A DNA stretch of 64,000 bases from Phytohabitans flavus (GTDB lineage: Bacteria > Actinomycetota > Actinomycetes > Mycobacteriales > Micromonosporaceae): assembly GCF_011764545.1 (NCBI RefSeq), contig NZ_AP022870.1, positions 2,154,001-2,218,000 of the forward strand, in the 5' to 3' direction. The stretch's first letter is position 1. Each line of letters begins with the position of its first letter. Positions 53,348-61,888 of the stretch are shown in pieces. The notes beneath the pieces were generated by a model. It worked only from the letters and a program-made list of their open reading frames with translations, made no database searches and was not told the origin of the DNA. The position numbers were made by a program, and so were the translations under genes.

Positions 53348-55017
53348 CCGCTCGTCACCCCACTCGTCCGGGACTCCCCCGACCCTCCAGAGTGGATGAC
53401 GATATCGAACCCGCGGGTGGCCGCGAGCTCGGCCGCGTCGCGCCGCACGGCCTCGCCGGCCAGCTCCCCCATCGCGGTGGTCATGCCGAGCAGCTCCTCC
53501 GACAGGCCGCTGCCCACGTCGAGCGGCCGTGCCGGGTACGGCACGAGCCAGCTCAGCACCACCTCTCCGGTGCCGTGTCCCGTCGCGGCGGCGCCCCGCT
53601 CGGCGACGTCGGCGGCGAGGTCGACAAGGGCCGGCGCGGGCGCCACGCCCTGGGGTAGCGAGACGAGCACGCGGTAGCCGGCCGGCGGTGCCCCGGGCCG
53701 CTGCACGGCGAGCGCGTCCCGCTCGACCATCCGTCGCGGGTAGACGAGGCTGAGCAGCGGGCCGGCCATGACGGTGGTGACAAGCGCCATCACGACCATC
53801 ATCGAGAACACGCGTTCGTCGATGATGCCCAGCTCCAGCCCGACCGTGAGGATCACGATCTCGGTGAGCCCTCTCGTGTTCATGAGGATGGCGAGCGCGC
53901 CGGCCGGGCGGGTGGGCACCTTATTGAGGCGGGCGGCCGCGTACGCGCCGGCGAACTTGCCGCCGATCGCTACGACGAGGATCGCGGCGAGCTCCAGCAG
54001 CCCCGTCCCGCCGAGCGTAGAGAGGTCGACCCGCAGTCCAGAAAGGACGAAGAACGCCGGCAGCAGGAGCAGCACGCTGACCTGTTCGAGCCGTTCGAGA
54101 ATCTCGACCCGGAGCTTGTCCGCGCCGTTCGGCTCCGCCTTCTGCACCGCCTCGCTGCTCGCCGTGTCGGCGCGTGCCTGGGGGATGGCCGCCTTGTCCG
54201 CGCTGGCGCGTGCGCGGGGCATGATCGCGCCGAAGAGGAACGCGCCGAAGATCGCGTGCAGCCCCAGCCACTCGGTGGCGAGGCTGGACAGCAGCAGGCC
54301 CACGAGCACCACGGCCAGGATGTCGGGCGTGAGCCGCCCGGCCCGCGCCCGGGCGGCGTCGACGCGGGCCAGCAGCGGCCGCACCACGAGCAGCATCAGC
54401 AGCGCGTACGGCACGCAGAGCAGCGGCAGCCACGGGTTGGCGCTGTCCGCGCCGGCGACGGCGACCACGACGGCGAGCAGCGACCACGCGGCGACGTCGT
54501 CGACGGCGGCGCTGGCGAGGGCGAGCCCGCCGACCGGCGTGCGTACCATGCCGCGGTCGGTGAGGATGCGGGCCAGCACCGGAAACGCCGTGACCGCCAT
54601 CGCCGCGCCGATGAAGAGGGCGAACGGCAGCGGGTCGGAGACGTCGTGGCGGCCGGCGAGCCACATGGCGAGGAGCACGCCGAGCCCGAGCGGCGCCGCG
54701 ATCGACCCGATGGAGACCGAGGTGGCGGTGCGGCCGCGGCCGCGCAGCGAGGCGTGGTCCAGCTCGTATCCGACGATGAACATGAACAGCACCAGGCCGA
54801 GGTTGGCCAGTCCGGATATCGCGGGCCGGATGTCGGCGGGCAGGAGCCAGCCGCTGACCGCCGTGCCGAAGAGCGTCGGTCCAATGAGGACACCGGCGAC
54901 GAGTTCGCCGATCACGGGCGGCTGGCCGACGAGCCGGGCCAGCCAGCCGAAGGCCCGGGCCAGCACGATGATCGCCGCGACCGCGAGCAGGAAGTGGATG
55001 AGGGTGTGCGCGCTCAT
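53344..55017 (-). CDS. Cation:proton antiporter (CPA2 type)
   Basis: A 557-residue membrane protein with about twelve hydrophobic segments: HTLIHFLLAVAAIIVLARAF, QPPVIGELVAGVLIGPTLFG (the conserved xGExxAGxxxGP), LASAAVDDVAAWSLLAVVVA (the DD ion site) and LNTRGLTEIVILTVG-like NTRG block. The last 140 residues are soluble and could be a regulatory or nucleotide-binding tail. It would exchange Na+ or K+ for protons. It is overlapped at both ends by kinase genes, which suggests control by phosphorylation. Confidence 0.92.
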   Translation of the reverse strand: MSAHTLIHFLLAVAAIIVLARAFGWLARLVGQPPVIGELVAGVLIGPTLFGTAVSGWLLPADIRPAISGLANLGLVLFMFIVGYELDHASLRGRGRTATSVSIGSIAAPLGLGVLLAMWLAGRHDVSDPLPFALFIGAAMAVTAFPVLARILTDRGMVRTPVGGLALASAAVDDVAAWSLLAVVVAVAGADSANPWLPLLCVPYALLMLLVVRPLLARVDAARARAGRLTPDILAVVLVGLLLSSLATEWLGLHAIFGAFLFGAIMPRARASADKAAIPQARADTASSEAVQKAEPNGADKLRVEILERLEQVSVLLLLPAFFVLSGLRVDLSTLGGTGLLELAAILVVAIGGKFAGAYAAARLNKVPTRPAGALAILMNTRGLTEIVILTVGLELGIIDERVFSMMVVMALVTTVMAGPLLSLVYPRRMVERDALAVQRPGAPPAGYRVLVSLPQGVAPAPALVDLAADVAERGAAATGHGTGEVVLSWLVPYPARPLDVGSGLSEELLGMTTAMGELAGEAVRRDAAELAATRGFDIVIHSGGSGESRTSGVTSG

Positions 55018-55813
55018 GAGGCACCGCCCGCGAGCAGTTCGACGCGGGCGGCCAGCGCCAGCGCGGTGGGCCGCTCGTCGGCTGGCGCAAGACATTCGCG
55101 AACCAGTGCCGCCAATGACTCCGGCAGATCCGCGCTCAGCTTGGGCGGCGTGGAGACCACGCGGCGCAGCACCAGCAGCCCGTCGCCCTCCGGCAGCGTG
55201 CCGTAGATGCCGGTGCCGGCCACCACGCGGTGCAGCAACACGCCCAGCGACCAGACGTCGTGCGGCGGCTGCGGTCGCTCCCGAGCAGCAGCGCGGGGTC
55301 GACGTACTCCACCGAGTCGAGCCCTCCCATGCCGGTGATCGTGACGCCCTCGGCGAAGACGTGCGCCAGGCCGAGGTCGGACAGCCGCGCGCCGCCCTCG
55401 TGCAGGAGCACGTTGCCGGGCTTGACGTCCCGGTGCACGGCGCCGGCGGCGTGCAGGGCGGCGACCGCCCGCGCGGCGTGTGCCACCGCCCGCAGCGCGG
55501 CGGTGCGGCCGAGGGGTGCGGCCGGCGCGGCGAGCGAGCCGCCCGGCAGGTACTCGGTCGAGTAGTAGAAGATGCCGTCCTGCTGCCCGGCGTCGTAGGG
55601 CGCGACGAGGTACGGCGAGCGCACCGCCGCGAACGCGCGCAGCTCGCGGGTGGCTCGGCGGTACGCCACCTCGGTCGACTCGGCGGCCAGTACCTTCACC
55701 GCCACCTCGGCGGCCTGGACGGGCAGCCGGGCCGGCCGGCGGGCGAGAAAGTACTGGCCGTGGTTGCCCGAGCCGAGCGGCCGGATGAAGTCGTAATCGG
55801 CGATGCCGTGCAT
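55014..55813 (-). CDS. Small Ser/Thr protein kinase, cytoplasmic (apparent frameshift)
   Basis: About 266 residues from ATG 55813, with GGGGAG just upstream. It shows YDFIRPLGSGNHGQYFLARR (glycine loop), VAVKVLAAES (ATP lysine), AVHRDVKPGNVLLHEGG (catalytic loop) and RLSDLGLAHVF, where DLG replaces the usual DFG. After the frame break near 55262 it continues HDVWSLGVLLHRVVAGT and ends just after the kinase fold (LAARVELLAGGAS). There is no membrane segment. One lost base near the GCGG at 55262-55264 explains the break. It overlaps the antiporter gene by four bases. Confidence 0.87.
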
Positions 55814-55870
55814 CTGCTCCCCTGAGGTGTTCACGGGTTTCGGTGGGATATTCACGGGCTCGGTGGATAT

Positions 55871-56439
55871 TCACGGGTTTCGGTGGGATTCGTAGCGCAG
55901 CCAGCGCATCCCGAACGCGACCCGGGTGCCGGGTCGGATCTCCGCCGGCACACCAGGCTGGAGCTTCCGGGGTGTGGCTCGCCGGGCGGCTCGACGACCG
56001 TGCCGTTGGCCGATCCCAGGTCGACCGCGCGGACGGTCCAGCCGGCGAGCGTAATCCGCAGGTGCTGCCGCGACACGCCGCTCGCCGGCCCGGCGATGCT
56101 CAGCGGCCGCGCCCCGTGCGCCACCGCGGGGTCGCGCTGCGGCTCGCGCCCCACCACGTAGTCGGCGTCCAGGCGGAACGTGGCGCCGTCGTCGACGAGC
56201 AGCACGCCGAGCGGCGGCCGCGGGCCGATGACGGTGAAGTGCGTAAGCTGCGCCAACGAGATGCCGCACATCTGACAGTACGGCACGGCCGGGTCGTTGA
56301 AGTGGCCGTTGGCGCAGTGCACACCTTCGACAAGCAGGCGCGTCGGCTCGTTGCGCGGTGCCGCCTCCGCCGGCGCGTCCGCCGCTCCGGGAAGGAGCAG
56401 GACCGCCTCGAAGGGCGCGTTGCGGTCGGGTTGCCTCAT
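55871..56439 (-). CDS. FHA domain protein with N-terminal zinc-ribbon-like Cys cluster (apparent frameshift)
   Basis: About 189 residues from ATG 56439. Residues about 40-60 contain CANGHFNDPAVPYCQMCG, a Cys pattern like that found before FHA domains in other actinobacteria. The FHA domain follows: YVVGREPQRDP (GR motif), ISGVSRQHLRITL-like SRQHLR (Ser and His of the phosphothreonine pocket) and VDLGSANGTVV (the NG motif). One base is missing near 55958; the restored end is TRVAFGMRWLRYESHRNP. FHA domains bind phosphothreonine, so this is the likely reader of the two kinases in the operon. Confidence 0.88.
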
Positions 56440-56855
56440 GCCAGCCGCCCTCCGCGGAAGCGCCAGCGCAGGAACGGCACCCGCATCGGCCCGTTCGCGA
56501 CGAGCCAGACCGCCAGCCATACGGCGGTGAAATGTATGGCGTACGCGGCGAGCGGCGGCGCGGTGTCCACTGTGGGCACCAGGCCGGCGTCGAGCAGCAG
56601 CCACAGCAGCAGGCCCTCGGGCACCGCCGTCAGCAGGCCGAAGAGCGACGGCCAGTCTTTCTCCCAGCGGAACTGCATGAGCAGGTGGTACAGCAGCTCC
56701 CAGCCGACGCCGAGCACCGCGACGCCGGCGAGCACCGCGAACGTGGTGCGGTAGCCGGCAACCACGAGCGGCGTGACGACCGCGGTGACAGCTGAGCCGA
56801 CAATCAGGAGGAGGACCAACCGGGTCTGGATCCGGCCGGACAGCACGGGCACCAT
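56436..56855 (-). CDS. Small integral membrane protein
   Basis: A 139-residue protein with four hydrophobic segments (LVLLLIVGSAVTAVVTPLVV, TTFAVLAGVAVLGVGWELLY, LTAVPEGLLLWLLLDAGLV and AAYAIHFTAVWLAVWLVANG). The conserved-looking polar residues WELLYHLLMQFRWEKDWPS lie between segments 2 and 3. I recognise no family. It is coupled by ATGA overlap to the FHA gene and begins 3 bases after the FAD oxidoreductase stop, so it is part of the same module. Confidence 0.8.
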   Translation of the reverse strand: MVPVLSGRIQTRLVLLLIVGSAVTAVVTPLVVAGYRTTFAVLAGVAVLGVGWELLYHLLMQFRWEKDWPSLFGLLTAVPEGLLLWLLLDAGLVPTVDTAPPLAAYAIHFTAVWLAVWLVANGPMRVPFLRWRFRGGRLA

Positions 56856-56858
56856 CTC

Positions 56859-58397
56859 TCATCCCTCCCGGACCGGCCGGCCGAACGCCCAGCGCACCCA
56901 CTGCGCGGTGGAGCGGACCGGCCCGATGCGACGGCCGAAGCCGCGGCGGGCGAGGTCGTCGGCGATCTCCAAGGCACCGATCTGTAGCCCGAGGAACGTG
57001 TCCACGCCTGGGAAGTACCCGCCGAGCGTGGCCGCGCCGGTGGCGTACAGGGCGCCGTCGCCGCTGGCCGTGCCCTTGACTTCGAAGTGCCGCTCGACCT
57101 CCAGCCGGCCCAGCGGATTGCGGCCCGCGCCGCCGTGCGCGAGCAGGTCCGCGAGGACGCGGTGCTCGGCGATGTCGGCTTCAAGCCCGGTGCAGTCGAT
57201 GATGTAGTCGGCGCCGACCTTCCGCGTGCCCGCGTCGCCGGCGACCAGGCTCACGAGCGTGCCGTCGGCGGCCGGCTCCACCCGTTCCACGATGCCCTGG
57301 CTCGCCTCGTACCACCCGCCGTCGCGGCCGTCGCGCATCTGCTGCTGCCAGCGGCGGCGCTTGGGCGTGTTGGTGCCGCCCATCCGCTTGTACTCGGCCG
57401 CCCGCTCGGCGCCGTCGAGCCGCCGCATCTTCGCCTTCAGCTGCCCGCCCCACACCGACTTCGGATAGTTGAATCCCTGGTACGCCCAGCCGTCGCCGCC
57501 CTTGCGCCGCGACCACAGGTGCGGCCCGTGCGCGCCGGTGACGAACGTGCGGAAGATGTGCACGATCTTCGTCTGGAGCCCGTACCGCTCGCGGTCGTCC
57601 ATCAACCGCTGGAGCACCCGGGACGCGACGATGCCGCCGCCACGCACCATCACGGTGCCCGGCCTGGTGCGCAGCGCCTCGTACACGTGCTCGTGCGACT
57701 CGTATGCGTTGACCACGCGGGTGAAGTCACCGTACTTCTCCCGGAACTCCTGTAGGTCGGGCAGGAACCGCAGCCCGGGGTACCCGACCGCGAGGTGCAC
57801 GAAGCGCGAGCGGTAGGCGACCCGCTTGGTCGGGCCGGTGGCGGCCGGTGGCGTGAGCACGGTGAAGTAGCCGCCGCCCGCCCGCCGCCGCACCATCCGG
57901 GCGACGCCCTTCACGAGCATCTTCGGGTACCCGATACGTGCGGACTCGCGGGCCATGCTCTTGAACACGTCGCCCACGCGCGGCGTCCAGTAGTCCGCGA
58001 AGATAGGCTCGCCGAGCACGTGCGCCAGCGGCCGGAGGGTCCGCTCCCGCCACGCCTCGCTCAGCGCGTAGGACGGGAAACCCCAGATGTTGTCCGGCCT
58101 AGAGGACGAGTCGGACCGGATCCGCTCCGGCCCGGGAATTTGCGAGACCCGGGTCAGGTACTCGTATGTCTGCCATGGATGGTCGATATTGGACAGTACG
58201 CGGATGTCCGCGGTCGGCGCCCCCGCGATGCGCAGGTAGTCGACCAGCACGAACGAGCCGATGCCGCCGCCCACCGTGACCAGCGGCACGTCGTGCACCG
58301 GGATGCCAGCCTCCGCGACGAGGTCGTCCGGCCAGATCTCGTTGTCCAGCAAGGCTTGTGTGAGATCTCCGCGATCTCGTAGCTCCAGCTCCGGCAT
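56859..58397 (-). CDS. FAD/NAD(P)-binding oxidoreductase
   Basis: A 512-residue flavoprotein from ATG 58397, with AGGT just before it. A first dinucleotide-binding motif is VPLVTVGGGIGSFVLVDYLR (GxGxxG) at about 38-57. A second lies at GTVMVRGGGIVASRVLQRLM. Near the C-terminus GADYIIDCTGLEADIAE and GDGALYATGAATLGGYFPGV form the FAD-contacting end typical of pyridine-nucleotide-disulphide-like oxidoreductases and flavin monooxygenases. The substrate is unknown. It is the first gene of the kinase/FHA/antiporter operon, so it may supply a redox signal or be the regulated enzyme. Confidence 0.87.
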   Translation of the reverse strand: MPELELRDRGDLTQALLDNEIWPDDLVAEAGIPVHDVPLVTVGGGIGSFVLVDYLRIAGAPTADIRVLSNIDHPWQTYEYLTRVSQIPGPERIRSDSSSRPDNIWGFPSYALSEAWRERTLRPLAHVLGEPIFADYWTPRVGDVFKSMARESARIGYPKMLVKGVARMVRRRAGGGYFTVLTPPAATGPTKRVAYRSRFVHLAVGYPGLRFLPDLQEFREKYGDFTRVVNAYESHEHVYEALRTRPGTVMVRGGGIVASRVLQRLMDDRERYGLQTKIVHIFRTFVTGAHGPHLWSRRKGGDGWAYQGFNYPKSVWGGQLKAKMRRLDGAERAAEYKRMGGTNTPKRRRWQQQMRDGRDGGWYEASQGIVERVEPAADGTLVSLVAGDAGTRKVGADYIIDCTGLEADIAEHRVLADLLAHGGAGRNPLGRLEVERHFEVKGTASGDGALYATGAATLGGYFPGVDTFLGLQIGALEIADDLARRGFGRRIGPVRSTAQWVRWAFGRPVREG

Positions 58398-58609
58398 ACC
58401 TCGTCCCCAACCGCCGTGCCCATTTATGCCGCCGCGTATCGCAGGCGCCGCCAGTCTCGCCCACACGAAGTCAAGGCGGTGTGAGGTCTCGTCGCCGAGA
58501 GAATCCATTTCCGGACAGAGAGTTGCCGAGTACGGCCGAGTGGGTGCGAGCTCGCCGCCGCTCTCGCCGTCCTGACCGGACGCGATCCAACCCAAAACAT
58601 CGAAACTTC

Positions 58610-58700
58610 GAGCTACCGCGATGCCCGTGGTGGTCCGGACCGCTGCGCGGGGTCCCGGGGAAACGTGGGGCGCAGCTTTCCCGCGGCCTCATCCTCCGCG
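58610..58700 (-). repeat. Dispersed palindromic intergenic repeat, copy G, with 32-base insertion
   Basis: Reverse copy of the element at 2077-2138, beginning GAGCTACCGCGATGCCCG. About 32 bases (58647-58678) interrupt it inside the hairpin loop; the insert ends GGCGCAGC and so lengthens the stem with the preceding GCTGCG. Outside this copy the gap 58398-58780 holds nothing I can name. Confidence 0.8.
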
Positions 58701-58780
58701 GTCCTAACCTCGTCCGGGGCGGGATTCTTGGTGCTCGCGTAGCGCTTGTGATTCGAACACGTGTTCTATAGCGTGGCGGA

Positions 58781-59064
58781 ATGGACCTGGTCGGGCGCTG
58801 GTGGAACGAGATCTCCCGGGGCCCGAGCGCCGCGACATCTGGCTGCACCAGGTGGACGACCGGTGGCTCGTGCGCGCCCGCGACGGCGGCCCGGGTGGGC
58901 GCGAGCTGACCTGGCCGGCGTTCCGCGACGAATGGGTGGCGCGGGCCTGGGTCGACCGACTCATCGCGGCGTCGCCGCCCAGCGAGGGCCGGTGGCGCGA
59001 CGTACTCAAGCTGGTGCGCAAGCCGCCGGCGGGCGGCTGGCACGCCCCGGCGGGCATGGACTGA
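58781..59064 (+). CDS. Small hypothetical protein (apparent frameshift)
   Basis: Adding one base in the GGGGCCC at about 58818-58824 joins MDLVGRWWNEISRG to PERRDIWLHQVDDRWLVRAR, then a continuous frame to the stop at 59064, about 94 residues. The composition is rich in Trp, Arg and Asp. I know no family. ATG 58781 starts the first part; without the correction the second part could start at GTG 58801. It stands alone between the repeat at 58610 and the motif array at 59081. Confidence 0.6.
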
Positions 59065-59080
59065 GCAGGCTCCTGCGCGC

Positions 59081-59436
59081 TATCCACAACCCGGCGCCCC
59101 GCCTGCGGCGGGCGCCGTCCACAGATGTTCCGCCGTCCACAGATGTTCCGCCGTCCACAGATGTTCCGCCGTCCACAGATGTTCCGCCGTCCACAGACGT
59201 TCGCCGTCCACGGTCGTACACCGTCGCGGGCGTGCATCGTCCACGGCGGGCTCAGTTTCACCGCTCGCGCGCCATCCGCAGCGGGCGCCGTTTCGGCGGT
59301 CGGGCGCCGTCCGCAGTCGCGCAATTCCGCAGCGGGCGTCGTCCACAGCCTTGCCCATCCACGGCGGGCGCCCCCAGGCTCCGCAGATGCGCCATCCACA
59401 GCGGCCGTCGTCGACAGCCGATCGCCGTCCACAGCG
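59081..59436 (+). repeat. Array of TCCACA (DnaA-box-like) motifs with an 18-base tandem core
   Basis: Nine exact TCCACA hexamers lie in about 355 bases, most preceded by CG or A. Five occur in a tandem of the 18-base unit CCGTCCACAGATGTTCCG (59115-59204). Several further one-mismatch forms (TCCACGG, TCCGCAG) occur. Actinomycete DnaA boxes are TTGTCCACA-like; most sites here match only the last seven bases. The minus-strand frame through the tandem (TSVDGG repeats) is not a credible gene. Confidence 0.7.
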
Positions 59437-59516
59437 GGCGTCTCCCGTGGCCGCGGCGTCGCCAACAGGAAAGCCGCCCGTCGCGGAATACGACGGGCGG
59501 CTCGGGGTGTGTCTAG

Positions 59517-59684
59517 TTATCGCGTCTCGCGGAACTCGACGTGCTGCCGGACGGCCGGGTCGTACTTGCGCAGCACGAGGCGGTCCGGGTTGTTGCGGCG
59601 GCTCTTCCTGGTCACGTACGTGTAGCCGGTGCCAGCGGTGCTCCGGACGGAGATCACCGGCCGGTTCTCGGTGCGGCTAGCCAT
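59517..59684 (-). CDS. rpmG: Ribosomal protein bL33, zinc-independent (Cys-less) form
   Basis: The 55-residue product begins [20 protein letters not shown] and ends [14 protein letters not shown], clearly bL33 of the 50S subunit. It lacks the two CxxC pairs of zinc-binding L33, so it is the C-minus paralogue. In actinobacteria this form usually replaces the zinc form under zinc limitation and is repressed by Zur. The ATG at 59684 has GGAGGA 8 bases upstream. A Zur-like palindrome precedes it at 59706-59720. Confidence 0.93.
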   Translation of the reverse strand: MASRTENRPVISVRSTAGTGYTYVTRKSRRNNPDRLVLRKYDPAVRQHVEFRETR

Positions 59685-59705
59685 GGTCCGCTCCTCCTTC
59701 GCTGA

Positions 59706-59720
59706 TGACAACCGTTGCCA
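59706..59720. promoter_or_regulatory. Candidate Zur box upstream of Cys-less L33
   Basis: TGACAAC-C-GTTGCCA is a 7-1-7 inverted repeat with one mismatch, the architecture of actinobacterial Zur sites (consensus near TGAAAATGATTTTCA, although the inner bases differ here). It lies 22 bases upstream of the rpmG start, where repressor binding would block transcription. Confidence 0.4.
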
Positions 59721-59799
59721 ACAACAGAGCGGGTCGATTCATGCCCGGCCGGCCCGACCGGCGTCGCGCCACTCCCTGGCCGGGCGCGGCGCTCTTGTC

Positions 59800-60183
59800 C
59801 TACATCGCTCCGGTGCCGACGTTGAGGATGTTGCCGTCCGGGTCGCTGAACCAGACAGCTCGCATCCCGTCGCTCACCATTACGTCGTCCTTCCACTGCA
59901 TGCCCTCGTAGTCGAAGGTCTGGAAGTTGACGCCCTTCGCACGTAGCGCGTCGACCTCGCCGTCGAACTCCTCGTCGCTCACCATGAAGGTGACCGCGGT
60001 GGCCTTGTTCGTGCCCGCGAACTCCGACTGGTAGAGGAAGAGCTTTCCCGCGCCGCACCTGTACATGATCCCGTTGGGTGCCTCCTCCTGCGGAGTGAGG
60101 CCGAGAGCGTTCTCGTAGAAGGTGCGGGCACGGGCGACGTCGGCCGTGGGCAGGGTCGCGATAGGTGTGCGCTCCGACAGCAT
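59800..60183 (-). CDS. VOC (glyoxalase/bleomycin-resistance-like) family protein
   Basis: A 127-residue vicinal-oxygen-chelate protein: PIATLPTADVARARTFYENA at the start and AVWFSDPDGNILNVGTG at the end, the typical paired beta-alpha-beta modules. The usual first metal ligand (His or Gln) near the start is not obvious, while the C-terminal DPDGN segment is kept. It may bind a small molecule rather than catalyse. No partner gene is adjacent. Confidence 0.85.
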   Translation of the reverse strand: MLSERTPIATLPTADVARARTFYENALGLTPQEEAPNGIMYRCGAGKLFLYQSEFAGTNKATAVTFMVSDEEFDGEVDALRAKGVNFQTFDYEGMQWKDDVMVSDGMRAVWFSDPDGNILNVGTGAM

Positions 60184-60300
60184 GGCGGCCTCCTCTGCCG
60201 ATAACCCCGTGGTGCTCTCACTACGGAACGCTACGCCCGTCCATCCCGGCCGGCAGGCGAACGCCGGCGGTACCTGGCGGATGTTGACCGGACGATCAGG

Positions 60301-60408
60301 CTAGATTGCCGGCCGTGCCTTGCGGTGCGCCGCCATCGACGGGGAAGCGTCGGCCTAGAGTGCCGGCCGTGCCTTGTGATGTGCCGTCACCGACTGGAAA
60401 GCGTCGGC
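60301..60408. repeat. 54-base tandem duplication of the amidase gene end, including its stop
   Basis: The last 18 codons of the amidase (ending HHKARPAL and TAG) are repeated once, immediately downstream and in frame, as a diverged copy ending HRKARPAI and TAG. The copies begin CTAGATTGCC at 60301 and CTAGAGTGCC at 60355, 54 bases apart. Confidence 0.8.
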
Positions 60409-61888
60409 CACCCGCAGCGCGAGGCCGTCGTCGCCGGGCTTGGCGGCGACCTGCATGGAGAGCGGCATCCGTTCCGCGCGGGAGAAGCCGGTCGGGATCG
60501 CGACCGCCGGCGCCCCGCTGAGGTTCCAGATGTTCGTCTTGCTCCCGCTCGACGGGCGCGGAAGCGGCGGGTTGCCGCCCGCCTTCAGGCCCGCGATGTT
60601 GTCCGCGGCGTGGATAACCACGTCGATGTCGTCGAACATCGACAGGAACCCGTCCCGCCACAGTCGCCGCACCCGTTGCGCCTGGAGGTACGCGGTGCCG
60701 GGCAACATGAGACCGGCGACAACTTTGTTCCGGTAGTCCTGGGACATGTTCTGCGGCTGGGTCATCAGGTTGCGGTGCTGGAAGGCCGCCACCTCGCCGC
60801 TGCGGATCGGGTCGTAGAACGAGCTCACGCTCGTCAGCCCAGCCAGGCGCGCCTGGCTGCGTACCGGGCGGATGGTCGCACCGAGTGACCGGATCACGCC
60901 GACCGCCTCCTCGAACGCGGCGACCTCCTCGTCGTTCGGTACGCCGCTGAGGAAGTCGTCGGGCACAGGCACGCCGACCACGATGCCGCGCAGGGGCTTG
61001 CGGCCGTCGTTGCGGGCCACCTCGTCGGCGAGGCGGTACCGCTTGACCTTCCGCGTGAGCGGGTCGAGCGGGTCCTCGCCGCCAAGCGCGTCGACCAGCA
61101 ACGCGGCGTCGCGGGCGCTGTGGACGAGCGGCCCGGGTGGTCCATCGACCAGGCGAGCGGAAAGATGCCGTGCAGGCTGATCGTGCCGTATGTCGGCTTG
61201 AAGCCGGTCAGCCCGCAGTTGGCCGCCGGCCCGCGGATCGAGCCGCCGGTGCAGGTACCCATGCCGATCATGAACTCCGACGCGCCGACCCCGGCCGCCG
61301 AACCGGAGCTGGACCCGCCCGGAGTGCGGGCCAGATCCCAGGGGTTGTTTGCCGCGCTCGCGGTCGAGGTGGCCAGCTCGCTGGTGCCCACCTTGCCGAA
61401 GATGACGACGCCGGCAGCTTTGAGCCGCGCGACCGCGGTCGCGTCGAAGCTCGGCACGAAGCCGGTGTAGAGGCGCGAGTTGCCCTCGGTCACCTTCCCC
61501 TTGGTGAAGTAGATGTCCTTGAGGCCGACGGTCACGCCATGCAGCGGGCCGCGGTAGTGGCCGCGGCGGATCTCGCGCTCCGCCTCATGGGCCGCGGCGA
61601 GGATCTCTGACGCCGGGTACAAGTTGACGAACGCCTGAACTTTCGGGTCGACCGCCGCGATGCGGGCGAGAGTGGCCTCCGCGAGTCGCACGGGGAGAGC
61701 TTGCGGCTGCGGATGAGCTGGGCCGCCTGCCACACCTCCAGGTCGTACAACGGCACGTCCGGCACCCGGCCGCCGAACGGTGAGGCCTGCGCGGGTGCCG
61801 CGGTGAGGGTCGTGGCGCCGGCCGCGGCGACACCGGCGATCGCCGCACCGGCAACCAGAGTTCGCCGGCTGATCGCGGGGGCGGTCAC
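60355..61888 (-). CDS. Tat-exported amidase (amidase signature family), two apparent frameshifts
   Basis: The restored protein has about 511 residues. GTG 61888 starts a twin-arginine-type signal (AISRRTLVAGAAIAGVAAAG ending in APAQA), so export is likely. The amidase signature is present: GLKDIYFTKGKVTEGN (catalytic Lys), TPGGSSSGSAAGVGASE (cis-Ser) and GTCTGGSIRGPAANCGL (nucleophile Ser in GGSIR). Two single bases are missing, in the GGGG at 61692-61695 and near 61133 (plus strand). GTG 61888 overlaps the stop of the AtzG-like gene (GTGA), tying the two together. The substrate is not predictable. Confidence 0.88.

Noticed and set aside
59006..59221. Minus-strand ORF with TSVDGG repeats
   Set aside because: It is produced by the 18-base tandem repeat; it has no ribosome site and no family, and the motif array explains it better.
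59081..59436. Chromosome replication origin (oriC)
   Set aside because: There is no dnaA, dnaN or rpmH beside it and most boxes are incomplete; kept only as a DnaA-box-like array.
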